Shown piece after piece: positions 1 through 7,615 of a stretch of 64,000 nucleotides of DNA. Within the stretch, counting starts at the first letter, position 1; each line of letters begins with the position of its first letter. Both the position numbers and the translations under genes were made by a program. The notes below the pieces were generated by a model that saw nothing but the letters and a program-made list of their open reading frames with translations, searched no databases and was not told the DNA's origin. The DNA comes from Ferrimonas marina (GTDB lineage Bacteria > Pseudomonadota > Gammaproteobacteria > Enterobacterales > Shewanellaceae), in the NCBI RefSeq assembly GCF_900129905.1, contig NZ_FQXG01000005.1, positions 115,594 to 179,593 of the forward strand, read 5' to 3'.

Positions 1-162
1 GTCTTCGATCTGGGTGAAGTCCGGCGCCTGGTAGATCAGGCTGCTGGGGGCGGCAAAGGGGTTGTCAGGGCTCAAGGCAGTGGTCTCCTGGTGGTTCACA
101 GTGCTCGAGCAGGCAGCCAGGGTCAGGGCCACGGTGGCCGCGATCAGGGACTTGGGTAGCAT
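1..162 (-). CDS. M3-family peptidase (Dcp-like) lipoprotein, 5' end only
   Basis: Only the first 54 codons are inside the window; the gene continues past the left edge. The product starts MLPKSLIAATVALTL and then has the lipobox LAAC, so it should be a lipoprotein cleaved at Cys18. The mature start contains NPFAAPSSLIYQAPDFTQI, which resembles the N-terminus of peptidyl-dipeptidase Dcp and related M3 zinc metallopeptidases, where a short NPF...S.L.Y.AP.F segment precedes the helical domain. The catalytic HEXXH region is not visible, so the assignment rests on this segment alone. An AAGGAG ribosome-binding site lies 7 bases before the ATG. Confidence 0.6.
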   Translation of the reverse strand, partial: MLPKSLIAATVALTLAACSSTVNHQETTALSPDNPFAAPSSLIYQAPDFTQIED

Positions 163-368
163 GGTAACGCTCCTTGTGGGTGTGCGGTTGTTGGCAGTTC
201 CCGCCAACACGCTCTTATTGTTCTGAGCGATCGCTGAAACGAACTCGCTGCTGGCACCGTACCCACTGTTGGCTGCCCGCCATAGTCAAGGTGGTAACAA
301 AATATGACGCCGCATTTACATTTGGCGTTGCGCGCTTTTTTCTTATGAGTTGGTGGAGTATTGCTCTG

Positions 369-833
369 TTACGAACGGGCCTGGCGTGCCACCTTGGCCA
401 GGTAACGGTCCAAGGCATTGCCAAACTGCTGGCGTTCGGTGGCGGAGAGCGGCGGTGGTCCACCGGTCTGTACGCCGGAGGCACGCATGGTGTCCATAAA
501 GTCCCGCATGTTGAGCCGGGCCCGGATATTGTGCTCGGTGTAGAGCTCTCCGCGGGGGTTCAAGGCCTGGGCGCCCTTCTCAATCACCTCGGCAGCCAGA
601 GGGATGTCGGCGGTGATCACAAGATCGCCAGGCTCGCAGCGGCGGACAATCTCGTTGTCGGCCACGTCAAAGCCCTGGGGCACCCGCAAGCTGCGGATAT
701 AGGCAGAGGGGGGCGTGGCGATGGACTGGTTGGCCACCAGGATCAGCGGCAGCTTGGCGCGCTCGGCGGCGCGGTAAAGGATCTCGCGGATCACCTTGGG
801 ACAGGCATCCGCATCAACATAGAGGCTCGGCAC
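369..833 (-). CDS. yaiI: YaiI/YqxD family protein (DUF188, UPF0178)
   Basis: The product matches the YaiI/YqxD family, small cytosolic proteins of unknown biochemical role with a PIN-like fold. It carries the family signature VDADACP near the N-terminus, VANQ, the D.AD.EIV block and a C-terminal TGGPPPLS segment. I placed the start at a GTG (831-833) because AAGGG lies 7 bases upstream and the resulting 154 residues match the usual family length of about 150. An in-frame TTG at 849-851 would add six residues and has a poorer ribosome-binding site. No partner gene explains its job; the next gene on the same strand (878-1657) ends 45 bases upstream of this start. Confidence 0.88.
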   Translation of the reverse strand: MPSLYVDADACPKVIREILYRAAERAKLPLILVANQSIATPPSAYIRSLRVPQGFDVADNEIVRRCEPGDLVITADIPLAAEVIEKGAQALNPRGELYTEHNIRARLNMRDFMDTMRASGVQTGGPPPLSATERQQFGNALDRYLAKVARQARS

Positions 834-877
834 ATCAGGGCCCTTTATCAATTGGGCCTGTCACCTTAGCTTTTCTG

Positions 878-1657
878 TTACCTGTGTTCCAGCTCAACGG
901 TGGAGTGGCGCATGCGGTAATGGCTAAAGTAATCGCAGCTCATCATTTCGCGCAGTCGCTGCTCGTCCAGCACCTTGAGGCTGCGGTAGCCCTTCTCCAG
1001 GATCCCGGCCTTCACCAGCGGGCGGATCGCGCCATTGAAATACTGCCGGGTACTGCAGACGATGCGGCACCAGGTGTCGTCACTGAAGGGGATGGCGCCA
1101 TTGCCCCGCTTGGTCCAGGCGTCGTTGATCAGCAGCACCGCCAGGTAAACAAAGTCCTTCTTCGGCAGCAGCTGTCGCAGCATCGCCGCTTCCTCAATGC
1201 GTACCGCGAGAAAGTTGGCGTGGGCATAGACAAAGTGGCTGATCCGTAGGTTCTTGGCCATCAATGGTCCGGACAGCTCGTAGGGCAGCAGGCGCACTGT
1301 CACCGGGGTGAGGCAGCGGGAGTGCATCAGGCTGGTGCCAAAGTTCTTGGCCTTCTCTGCCAAGATCAGGTTGCCGGACATCATCACATAGGAAATCCCG
1401 GCGCGGCCATCGGACAGCACGTGCTCTCGGGCGATGATGCCGTCTTCAATCAGGATAATGCCGGGAAAGTCCACCTCACCGCAGAAGGTCTTGCCTTCGG
1501 CCAGGTGCAACTGACGGGACGCCTTCAGCAAGGCGTCGATGTCGCTTTGAGTGCAGCCCATGGCACTCATCTGCTCTCTCCAGCTGCGGAACAGGCCCCG
1601 GCGCAGGCCGAGGATCACGCTCTCGGTCGAGGGGTAGGCGGATTTTTCTGAATTCAT
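878..1657 (-). CDS. Crp/Fnr-like regulator with a cyclic-nucleotide-binding-type sensor domain
   Basis: A 259-residue protein with a cupin-like sensor domain at about residues 50-150 (a strand-rich region with ILIEDGIIAREHVLSDGRAG and SGNLILAEKAKN, the Crp/Fnr double-psi arrangement) followed by a long dimerisation helix and a C-terminal winged-helix-like segment that includes CRIVCSTRQYFNGAIRPLVKAGIL. The recognition helix is diverged and no N-terminal cysteine cluster for a Fe-S sensor is seen, so neither an oxygen sensor like Fnr nor a cAMP sensor like Crp can be claimed. It is divergent from the molybdopterin-fragment gene at 1825; they share a 167-base intergenic region and may be linked in regulation. 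Effector and targets are unknown. Confidence 0.72.
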   Translation of the reverse strand: MNSEKSAYPSTESVILGLRRGLFRSWREQMSAMGCTQSDIDALLKASRQLHLAEGKTFCGEVDFPGIILIEDGIIAREHVLSDGRAGISYVMMSGNLILAEKAKNFGTSLMHSRCLTPVTVRLLPYELSGPLMAKNLRISHFVYAHANFLAVRIEEAAMLRQLLPKKDFVYLAVLLINDAWTKRGNGAIPFSDDTWCRIVCSTRQYFNGAIRPLVKAGILEKGYRSLKVLDEQRLREMMSCDYFSHYRMRHSTVELEHR

Positions 1658-1824
1658 GTCACCAGCTTACTGTGCTCACCTGAGTCATAACCGGTCAATT
1701 ACAAAAAGTGTCGCACACGCGCTATGAAAATGTCGCCCAGAAGACACTCCAACTGATCGCAACATCGTAGAGTAGTGAAAAACAGCATAAGCGCCATCAT
1801 TGGCTCACAAAGAAATAACAATAA

Positions 1825-2469
1825 ATGGATTCAACCCGCATCGAATTGATCAGTGTGGTGCAGTCGCGGCTCAAGGGCCACGCACACTCGAGCAATAACA
1901 AGACCCACGGCATGGCCTCAATAAACGAGCTGAATGCCCCCAGCAGTGAGCTGGCCGATCTCAACCTGGTGTTTCACAAGGCTCCGTCAGAGCTGCCTCC
2001 GCTGACCGACAACTGCTGGGTGATCAGCAATGCCGACAGCATCCCCCAAGGCAGGCATCTGAAGCTACGTTGCGGCTCCCTGTGGGCCCTGATCGACGCC
2101 ATCATCTACAGCTGGCTCACCGAGTTTGATGCCCTGCCCATCGACGAGGTGTTCGTCGAACGCCACGTCTACGGCTTTGGTGCCGTCACCCGATGCTCCA
2201 CTCCGGACTGCCCGCCGCCGCTGACCGAGGCAGAAAGCTACCGTGGCTACCTGCTGGGCTGGCCGGATGCAACGCCGAAGACGCCGGAGTGGGCCCGCAA
2301 GGTCACCGGGCTGGAAAGCAGTGACATTCGGGCCCTGGCCGCCGAGCTGGCTAAGGCCGAACACCCCCGCTTCCAGTGTGCCAGCGACGGCGAGAACGCC
2401 TCCAAGTACTGGCAGCTGCTGCCACTGCTTAAAGGCCAGTACACCAGCAACAGCTGGAGTGCAGACTAA
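1825..2469 (+). CDS. Stand-alone middle-domain fragment of a DMSO-reductase-family molybdopterin oxidoreductase
   Basis: The 214-residue product has no obvious signal peptide. Residues from about 75 to 205 follow the middle domain of DmsA/TorA-type proteins: a G.L.ALIDAI block like the usual PGTDAAL..AI, then DEVFVERHVYGF (usual FLDRY..G), then SYRGYLLGWPDATPKTPEWA, then KVTGLESSDIRALAAELA (usual ITGVPA..IR.LAREIA), then GENASKYWQLLPLLKGQ (usual GE...RAI..L..LTGN). The N-terminal Fe-S domain, the catalytic molybdenum-ligand region and the C-terminal dinucleotide-binding domain are all absent, so it should not be an active enzyme. It is an intact ORF and the window shows no neighbouring remnant. 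It could be a recruited scaffold protein or a decayed relic. The start has only a weak ribosome-binding site. Confidence 0.6.
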   Translation: MDSTRIELISVVQSRLKGHAHSSNNKTHGMASINELNAPSSELADLNLVFHKAPSELPPLTDNCWVISNADSIPQGRHLKLRCGSLWALIDAIIYSWLTEFDALPIDEVFVERHVYGFGAVTRCSTPDCPPPLTEAESYRGYLLGWPDATPKTPEWARKVTGLESSDIRALAAELAKAEHPRFQCASDGENASKYWQLLPLLKGQYTSNSWSAD

Positions 2470-2479
2470 CCCCCATACG

Positions 2480-2509
2480 AAAAAAGGCCGCCGGATCCCT
2501 CCGGCGGCC
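2480..2509 (-). terminator. Intrinsic terminator of the catalase gene
   Basis: A perfect 10-bp GC stem (GGCCGCCGGA / TCCGGCGGCC) with a four-base loop is followed on the minus strand by six T residues. It lies just past the catalase stop codon and also closes the convergent plus-strand gene ending at 2469, though without a T tract on that strand. Confidence 0.85.
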
Positions 2510-2535
2510 AGTTCGGCTGGTAAGCCAGCCTCTTC

Positions 2536-3993
2536 TTATCGCTGCTCTAGGGCAGCTTTCACACCGGCTGCGTAAGCCACGTCCGCCTGGCGGAAGTGCT
2601 CCAGCATCTTCTCCTGGATATCCATGCTGGCCTGGCCCAGGGTGGAAGCGATGGTGTCAAACAGCGCCTGCTGCTGCTCGCCGTTCATCAGTCGGAACAG
2701 ATCGCCCGCCTGGGCGTAGTCGTCCTCAACGGTTTTGTCGTAGCGGTCCATGGCACCGGCCAGGTCCATCGGCGGCTCGGCCACCTGGGGCTGCTGAGCC
2801 GGGCCCTGCTGGGTGTTGGGACCGTAGTTGACCGAGCTATCGCTGCCCGCGGCGCTGCCGTGGAAGGGGCAACCCACACCCGCCATGGCACCGGCACGCT
2901 GGTAGTGGTTCGGCTTGCTGGCATGGGGGCAGTTCACCGGCAACTGGTTGTAGTTGGCGCCAATGCGGTAGCGCTGGGCATCGGCGTAGGCAAACAGTCG
3001 GGCCTGCAGCATCTTGTCCGGTGAGGCGCCGACACCGGGTACCAGGTTGGACGGGGCCAGGGCCGCTTGCTCCACCTCGTTGAAGTAGTTCTCCGGGTTG
3101 CGGTTCAGCTCCAGAGTGCCGATCTCGATCAGCGGGTAATCCTTGTGCGGCCACACCTTGGTCAGGTCGAACGGGTTGATGTGGTAACGCTCCGCGTCGG
3201 CCTCCGGCATGATCTGCACGTTCACCGCCCACTGCGGGAAATCGCCATCCTCGATGCTGGCAAACAGGTCACGCTGGGCGTGGTCCGGATCGATGCCCTT
3301 GATCTTGTCCGCCTGCTCGTTGGACAGGTTCTTGATCCCCTGCTTGGTCTTGAAGTGGAACTTGACCCAGAAACGCTCACCCTTGGCGTTCCACAGCGAG
3401 AAGGTGTGGCTGCCGTAGCCGTTCATATGACGGTAGGTGGCCGGAATGCCCCGGTCGGACATCAGGATGGTGATCTGGTGCAGCGCTTCCGGGTTGAGTG
3501 ACCAGAAGTCCCACATTGCCTGGGCATCCTTCATGTTGGTCTTGGGGTTGCGCTTCTGGGTGTGGATAAAGTCGGGGAACTTGATGCCATCACGCAGGAA
3601 GAAGGTGGGGGTGTTGTTACCGACGATGTCGTGGTTGCCGTTGGCGGTGTAGAAACGCACCGCAAAGCCACGGGGGTCACGCTCAGCATCGGCGGAGCCG
3701 GACTCGCCACCCACGGTGGAGAAGCGCAGGAACACCTCGGTCTGCTTACCAACGCCCTGGAAGTGATCGGCGATGGTGTAATCGGACAGATCCTTGTTCA
3801 GGGTGAAGGTACCGTAGGCACCGCTGCCCTTGGCGTGTACCACCCGCTCCGGGATCCGCTCACGGTTGAAGTGCGCCAGCTTCTCAATCAGTTGCCAGTC
3901 TTGCAGCATCAGGCCACCGCGGGCACCGGCGCTCAGGCTGTTTTGGTCGTCGGCGATAGGGGCGCCGTTTTGTGCAGTCAGTCGTTCAGTCAT
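2536..3993 (-). CDS. kat: Catalase, small-subunit heme type
   Basis: A 485-residue monofunctional heme catalase that disproportionates hydrogen peroxide. The catalytic His sits in [16 protein letters not shown], the distal Asn in the [20 protein letters not shown] neighbourhood, and the proximal Tyr in the [14 protein letters not shown] helix; the length fits the small-subunit clade and there is no flavodoxin-like extension. No signal peptide is seen, so it is probably cytosolic. I chose the ATG at 3991-3993 because GAGG lies 9 bases before it; upstream in-frame codons would extend into the leader ORF region. It follows a tiny ORF with a strong ribosome-binding site and a possible Fur-like operator. 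Confidence 0.95.
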   Translation of the reverse strand: MTERLTAQNGAPIADDQNSLSAGARGGLMLQDWQLIEKLAHFNRERIPERVVHAKGSGAYGTFTLNKDLSDYTIADHFQGVGKQTEVFLRFSTVGGESGSADAERDPRGFAVRFYTANGNHDIVGNNTPTFFLRDGIKFPDFIHTQKRNPKTNMKDAQAMWDFWSLNPEALHQITILMSDRGIPATYRHMNGYGSHTFSLWNAKGERFWVKFHFKTKQGIKNLSNEQADKIKGIDPDHAQRDLFASIEDGDFPQWAVNVQIMPEADAERYHINPFDLTKVWPHKDYPLIEIGTLELNRNPENYFNEVEQAALAPSNLVPGVGASPDKMLQARLFAYADAQRYRIGANYNQLPVNCPHASKPNHYQRAGAMAGVGCPFHGSAAGSDSSVNYGPNTQQGPAQQPQVAEPPMDLAGAMDRYDKTVEDDYAQAGDLFRLMNGEQQQALFDTIASTLGQASMDIQEKMLEHFRQADVAYAAGVKAALEQR

Positions 3994-4027
3994 GGTGTGC
4001 ATCCTCGTTATCGACCCAGTTCGTGTC

Positions 4028-4087
4028 TTAATCCTGGTTTTCGGCGCCGTAGCGCCCCTCAATCCATTGCATCAGGCTGTCCCACAT
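4028..4087 (-). CDS. Putative 19-codon leader ORF upstream of catalase
   Basis: A short [22 protein letters not shown], sits 34 bases ahead of the catalase start on the same strand. A consensus AGGAGG lies 8 bases before its ATG, a stronger site than that of the catalase itself; a second in-frame ATG six bases further upstream would be too close to it. The peptide is tryptophan- and acid-rich and not recognised. It may be a real small protein or a translated leader; translation is inferred only from the ribosome-binding site. Confidence 0.45.
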   Translation of the reverse strand: MWDSLMQWIEGRYGAENQD

Positions 4088-4179
4088 GGTCATGCCCTCC
4101 TGTCTATGGATCTAGATTAAGGCGCTGACGGAGTGGAAGATAACGAGTTAATGCGGTTCCCTCATTCGCTTTTTAAGAT

Positions 4180-4194
4180 TAAGAACCATTCTCA
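4180..4194. promoter_or_regulatory. Possible Fur-like operator upstream of the catalase leader
   Basis: The 15-base sequence TGAGAATGGTTCTTA (minus strand) is an imperfect inverted repeat matching 10 of the 14 specified positions of the Fur consensus TGATAATNATTATCA. It lies about 95 bases upstream of the leader ORF, where a promoter is expected. OxyR or another peroxide regulator cannot be excluded by eye. Confidence 0.3.
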
Positions 4195-4274
4195 TAATTG
4201 ATTTAGGTCAACGAATCGAGACAGCAACCCGGGCAGGGTGCAACGCAAGCGGATGTAATACTGCGGCGAAAACG

Positions 4275-4299
4275 AAAAAACCGCCCCGAGGGGCGGTTT
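4275..4299 (-). terminator. Intrinsic terminator downstream of the yggL-like gene
   Basis: A CCGCCCC/GGGGCGG stem with a two-base loop is followed on the minus strand by a run of T. It lies 20 bases past the stop codon of the gene at 4320-4703. Confidence 0.85.
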
Positions 4300-4319
4300 A
4301 GAGGTGAGCGACAAAGCGC

Positions 4320-4703
4320 TTACTGGGCGTCGTAGCTGGCGTCCCAGTCGCCGTAGTTGGCATCACCGGCCAACACCTTGAGCTCAGCAACATCGCCGTG
4401 CACCTGAGTGATCACCCCTTGCACAGCATCAATGACCGCTTGCTGGCTGGCGTCGCCTTCGATAAAGGTAACGGCAACATGGTACCGCTCATTGAAGTAA
4501 GCCACGAAGATGTCCCAGCCCTGCTCCACCTGCAGCGCAATCAGGGCGTCGTCCAGGGCATCAAACTGGTCGATGTCCGCCTGGTAACGCAACTCAACAC
4601 AGCCCTGGCTGAACGGGCCGATGGCCATCTTCTTCAGATGACGGGGCTTGTGGTGACGCTTGGCCACGGGCTTACCCACACTGGGGACAGCGATGATGGA
4701 CAT
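4320..4703 (-). CDS. YggL-like (DUF469) family protein
   Basis: A 127-residue protein with a basic N-terminal stretch KRHHKPRHLKKM followed by IGPFSQGCVELRY, which fits the R.LRKKM.I.EFQE opening of YggL/DUF469 proteins; E. coli YggL has been described as associating with the large ribosomal subunit. The rest of the chain (a DQFDALDDALIALQVEQGWD helix and an acidic C-terminus) agrees only loosely with YggL. The start at 4703 is supported by AGGA 7 bases upstream; an in-frame TTG five codons earlier is less likely. A cytosolic ribosome-associated role is an inference from the family. Confidence 0.6.
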   Translation of the reverse strand: MSIIAVPSVGKPVAKRHHKPRHLKKMAIGPFSQGCVELRYQADIDQFDALDDALIALQVEQGWDIFVAYFNERYHVAVTFIEGDASQQAVIDAVQGVITQVHGDVAELKVLAGDANYGDWDASYDAQ

Positions 4704-4715
4704 AGGATTTCCTCG

Positions 4716-4740
4716 CAAAACAAAGGCGTTATCGCCTGGA
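4716..4740 (-). terminator. Weak terminator-like hairpin between the DUF4282 gene and the yggL-like gene
   Basis: AGGCG-TTAT-CGCCT forms a short stem-loop followed on the minus strand by TTGTTTTG. It would end transcription from the gene at 4796-5092 just before the next ribosome-binding site. The stem is only five base pairs, so termination may be partial. Confidence 0.4.
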
Positions 4741-4795
4741 TGGTCTGGAGAGTATGCCAGGGCGCCGAGTTTGGCAAGGCAGCCGATTGAGCGGG

Positions 4796-5092
4796 TCAGT
4801 CCTGCTCCGACTGAGATCTTGCCTCTACCTCCGTCTCCGCCTGCGGTGGCGACTCAGCGGGCCGAAGATGCTGCTCGATGCGAAAGGGGATGATCAGCAA
4901 CTCGCACAATACCCGCACGCCAATCGAGCCGCTGAACAGGATCCACAGCCCCATCCAAAGATTGCCGTGAAAGTGACTGGCATGAAAGTAGGCCATGGCG
5001 ATCACCGCCAGCAGCAACAGCCAATACAACAGGGTGATCAGGGTCGGCGCGGCAAATCGCTCCAGCAGCATCAGGCGTTGTATCAGGGACAT
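4796..5092 (-). CDS. DUF4282 family small membrane protein
   Basis: A 98-residue protein with two predicted transmembrane segments, about residues 15-38 (LITLLYWLLLLAVIAMAYF) and 45-68 (MGLWILFSGSIGVRVLCELL), then RIEQHL and an acidic charged tail. The opening ERF..P..I...Y and the second segment ending in RV.CE..I..FRI.E.L are the signature of DUF4282 proteins, whose role is unknown. A GGAGAG ribosome-binding site lies 6-7 bases before the ATG. It appears to be a single-gene unit. Confidence 0.8.
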   Translation of the reverse strand: MSLIQRLMLLERFAAPTLITLLYWLLLLAVIAMAYFHASHFHGNLWMGLWILFSGSIGVRVLCELLIIPFRIEQHLRPAESPPQAETEVEARSQSEQD

Positions 5093-5183
5093 AAGAGACT
5101 CTCCGCAAGCACTGTGTTGATCAGCCTACGTAACTGACGAGGGTTCAGCCTCTTTTGCCCACCAGTTTATGCCCTTTGGAGAC

Positions 5184-5209
5184 GCAAAAAAGGCACCCGA
5201 GGGTGCCTT
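5184..5209 (-). terminator. Terminator of the first multiheme cytochrome gene
   Basis: AAGGCACCC-GA-GGGTGCCTT forms a nine-pair stem flanked by A and T runs, 59 bases past the stop codon of the cytochrome gene at 5268. Nearly identical hairpins follow each of the three other paralogues. Confidence 0.9.
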
Positions 5210-5267
5210 GTGTGTTTGCAGGGACGGTGGCCACGAATGCCGTCGTGGCCACCTGTTCTAAGCAAGC

Positions 5268-7247
5268 TTAGAAGTTGTGGTACTTGTCGATACCGAAGGT
5301 CTTGCCAGTGTCGTGACAGGTGGCACAGGACTCCGGAGTGGAGATGGTGTACCAGTTGTCGCCAGCAGTAACGTTCAGCTCACCACCGTTTTGCTTCATG
5401 TGGTTCAGGGCCGCGTCGTCGTTGTGACAAGCGAAGCAGTTGGCGGTCACAGGGGAGCTCATCACGCCCGCAGTGCCACCGTTGTAGGCCTTGGACAACA
5501 TGTAGTTGTTCGGGATGGCCGCCAGAGACACACCACCTTCGTGGCAGGACACACAGTTGTCAGCGTTCAGACGGTCAGCAGAGTTCGGCACATTGTTACC
5601 TTCCTCATCCTGCTTGGCGCCGGACAGCTCATTACCCACACCCCAGTGCATGGAGTGAACCATGGGGCCGAAGCCCGGTGCACTGTTCTTGGCTGAGCGA
5701 TCCTGACCGTTGTTGTGACAGGCCATGCAGTCCCAACCGCCATTATCGTAGGAGCCGTTCTTGTGGTAGTTGGTCTCGCTGTTGTGACAAGCGGTACAGG
5801 TATCGGCCAGAACCACTTGGCGACGATCGAAGTCAGCCTCTTCGGTGCCGATGGTAACGCCATCCCAAGCAACAACCGGGGAGTAGGCGGTGAAGGACAC
5901 ACCTTCACGACCATCATCGCTCACCCAACCCGCGTGGGAGAAGGTGATACGAGAGCTGGCCATGATGCCTGCCATCTCAACGCCAGCGCCGATCTCAGAG
6001 AAGCACAGGGTACGGGTGCCATCTTCGTTATCGATCTTGCCGTAGCTGCTGGCCGGACGGCCCACAACGGAACCTTCGTAGTAACCGTGCAGGTAAGCAC
6101 TGGTGTACACCAGGGTACCGGCTTCGTACAGCGCCGGGATGTCCAGCATCACAGGAGCTTCGCCGGTGGTGTCATACAGAGCCAGGTCTACACAGTAACC
6201 GCCAACAAAGTCGCCAATCGGGTTACCGTAACGGTCGTACACGGTGTACGCCGCGGTGGCATCCCAGTAAGGCGCAGAGACGCTGGTGGAGTGGTTAGCA
6301 CGGATCGCCTGCTTCTCATCGATCGCCACCTTGGCGGTGTGGATAGCACGTACGTCTACCTCACCCGGTACGATCGGGCCAACCGGCGCAGTGCCGTCGC
6401 TGTGACAGTCAACACAGCCCGGGCCAGCGATGCTGGTGTTTACCGGAGACTCGGTGTGACAGGTAGTACAGTTGGTCACCTGGAAGTCCTTCTCGAACTT
6501 CTGGTGGTTGATGTGACCAATCTTGGACAGGGTGTTGGTGGCGTAGCCGCCATCTTCTTCGGCACGGGAAACGTTGCCGTGACAGGTCATACAGCCTGCA
6601 ACGAAGTCCACGTCGCCGTTGATATCAACCGCGGTGTAGCTCGGGTGACGGAAGCTGGAGGTCGCGTAGTCGGTGTGACAGGCGTAGCAGCTTTCGGTGG
6701 TGGTGGTGTGGAAGCCTTCCGGCTTGTTCACGACTACCGGCATGGAGCGCGCAATGGCCGCTTCGCCGCCACCGGCACGCAGCCAAACGATCCCTTCCTG
6801 ATCGGCGGTCACGTTGGGCATCGGCATCACCAGGGTGTACAGGCCGTCTTCGTTCATCTCCAGAGTCGCGCCTTCCAGCGGCTCTTCTGCGGTCACATCA
6901 AAGGTGCCGTAACCGCCGTGCTCACCCTCGCCAGAGCGGCTCAGGATCATGCCACGCTCGGTCTGAGCAGAGAATTTGGCTTCCGCTTTGTCCAGGCCCT
7001 CAATCAGCAGGCCTTCCGCGTCAGTAGCTTCAAATTCAAAGGTCACCTGGCCGTCTTCTACGGCGTAGTGGGTAACGTTCAGGTAGGTTACATCAGAGGT
7101 GCTTACCATGGGGGGCACGTAGCCCGGGCCTTCTGGGCCGGTATCACCCGGTGCACCATCGGCGCCGTCTTTGCCGTCATCGGCACAACCAGCAACCCCG
7201 AGGGTCGCGGCGACCAGTAACGCCATGTAAGTCTTTTTGTTCATCAT
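5268..7247 (-). CDS. OmcA/MtrC-family multiheme c-type cytochrome lipoprotein, nine hemes (paralogue 1)
   Basis: A 659-residue lipoprotein of the extracellular-electron-transfer OmcA/MtrC family. The signal peptide ends in the lipobox VAGC (Cys21). It is followed by six collagen-like G-X-Y triplets (residues 25-42), a strand-rich domain to about 180, a first heme cluster (CXXCH at about 187, 219, 260 and 278), a second strand-rich domain, and a second cluster with CTACH, CMACH, CVSCH, CFACH and CATCH, ending FGIDKYHNF. That makes nine CXXCH motifs, four plus five, where MtrC has five plus five. Two further cysteines in domain III (GYC and TLCF) may form a disulfide. The ATG has GGGAG six bases upstream. 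It has its own terminator. Confidence 0.93.
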   Translation of the reverse strand: MMNKKTYMALLVAATLGVAGCADDGKDGADGAPGDTGPEGPGYVPPMVSTSDVTYLNVTHYAVEDGQVTFEFEATDAEGLLIEGLDKAEAKFSAQTERGMILSRSGEGEHGGYGTFDVTAEEPLEGATLEMNEDGLYTLVMPMPNVTADQEGIVWLRAGGGEAAIARSMPVVVNKPEGFHTTTTESCYACHTDYATSSFRHPSYTAVDINGDVDFVAGCMTCHGNVSRAEEDGGYATNTLSKIGHINHQKFEKDFQVTNCTTCHTESPVNTSIAGPGCVDCHSDGTAPVGPIVPGEVDVRAIHTAKVAIDEKQAIRANHSTSVSAPYWDATAAYTVYDRYGNPIGDFVGGYCVDLALYDTTGEAPVMLDIPALYEAGTLVYTSAYLHGYYEGSVVGRPASSYGKIDNEDGTRTLCFSEIGAGVEMAGIMASSRITFSHAGWVSDDGREGVSFTAYSPVVAWDGVTIGTEEADFDRRQVVLADTCTACHNSETNYHKNGSYDNGGWDCMACHNNGQDRSAKNSAPGFGPMVHSMHWGVGNELSGAKQDEEGNNVPNSADRLNADNCVSCHEGGVSLAAIPNNYMLSKAYNGGTAGVMSSPVTANCFACHNDDAALNHMKQNGGELNVTAGDNWYTISTPESCATCHDTGKTFGIDKYHNF

Positions 7248-7345
7248 TCATCACTCCCAACAAATAGTCGGATACAAATCCACGCGTATCCGCCACAACA
7301 AATTAACTAAATACCCCCATAAAAAAGGGGGGCAAGATCACCAAT
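7248..7345 (-). promoter_or_regulatory. Conserved 5' region shared by cytochrome paralogues 1 and 2 (copy 1)
   Basis: The 5' flank of paralogue 1 matches that of paralogue 2 (9830-9920) over about 90 bases: shared blocks include TCATCACTCCCAACA, TCGGATACA, ATCCGCCACA, a C-run/G-run hairpin (CCCCC...GGGGG around 7315-7332) and AGATCACCAA. Conservation outside the coding sequence suggests a common untranslated leader or promoter. The rest of the gap up to 7541 has no gene. Confidence 0.55.
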
Positions 7346-7541
7346 TGCAACGCCCACTGCGGAAAAGTGAAATTTTCTGATCTAGAGCAAAAAATCACTA
7401 ACATCACCAACAAGGCGGGCCGCAACAGAACATTCCTCCAAGTTAGTGTTATCAGAGCGGATTCCATTTCATCAATGCCCTTTCGGAGTTCTATTTTCTG
7501 CACTTCTGGATTGCCAAAACTGCAACTCTTTCGCCACAAAC

Positions 7542-7566
7542 AAAAAAAGGCACCCGAGGGTGCCTT
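7542..7566 (-). terminator. Terminator of cytochrome paralogue 2
   Basis: AAGGCACCC-GA-GGGTGCCTT stem with a seven-A run on the plus strand, giving T7 on the transcribed minus strand. It is the same hairpin as after paralogue 1. Confidence 0.9.
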
Positions 7567-7615
7567 AAGGTTTTGCAGGGGTGATCGCCGTGGCGCGATC
7601 CTTTTCTAAGCGAGC

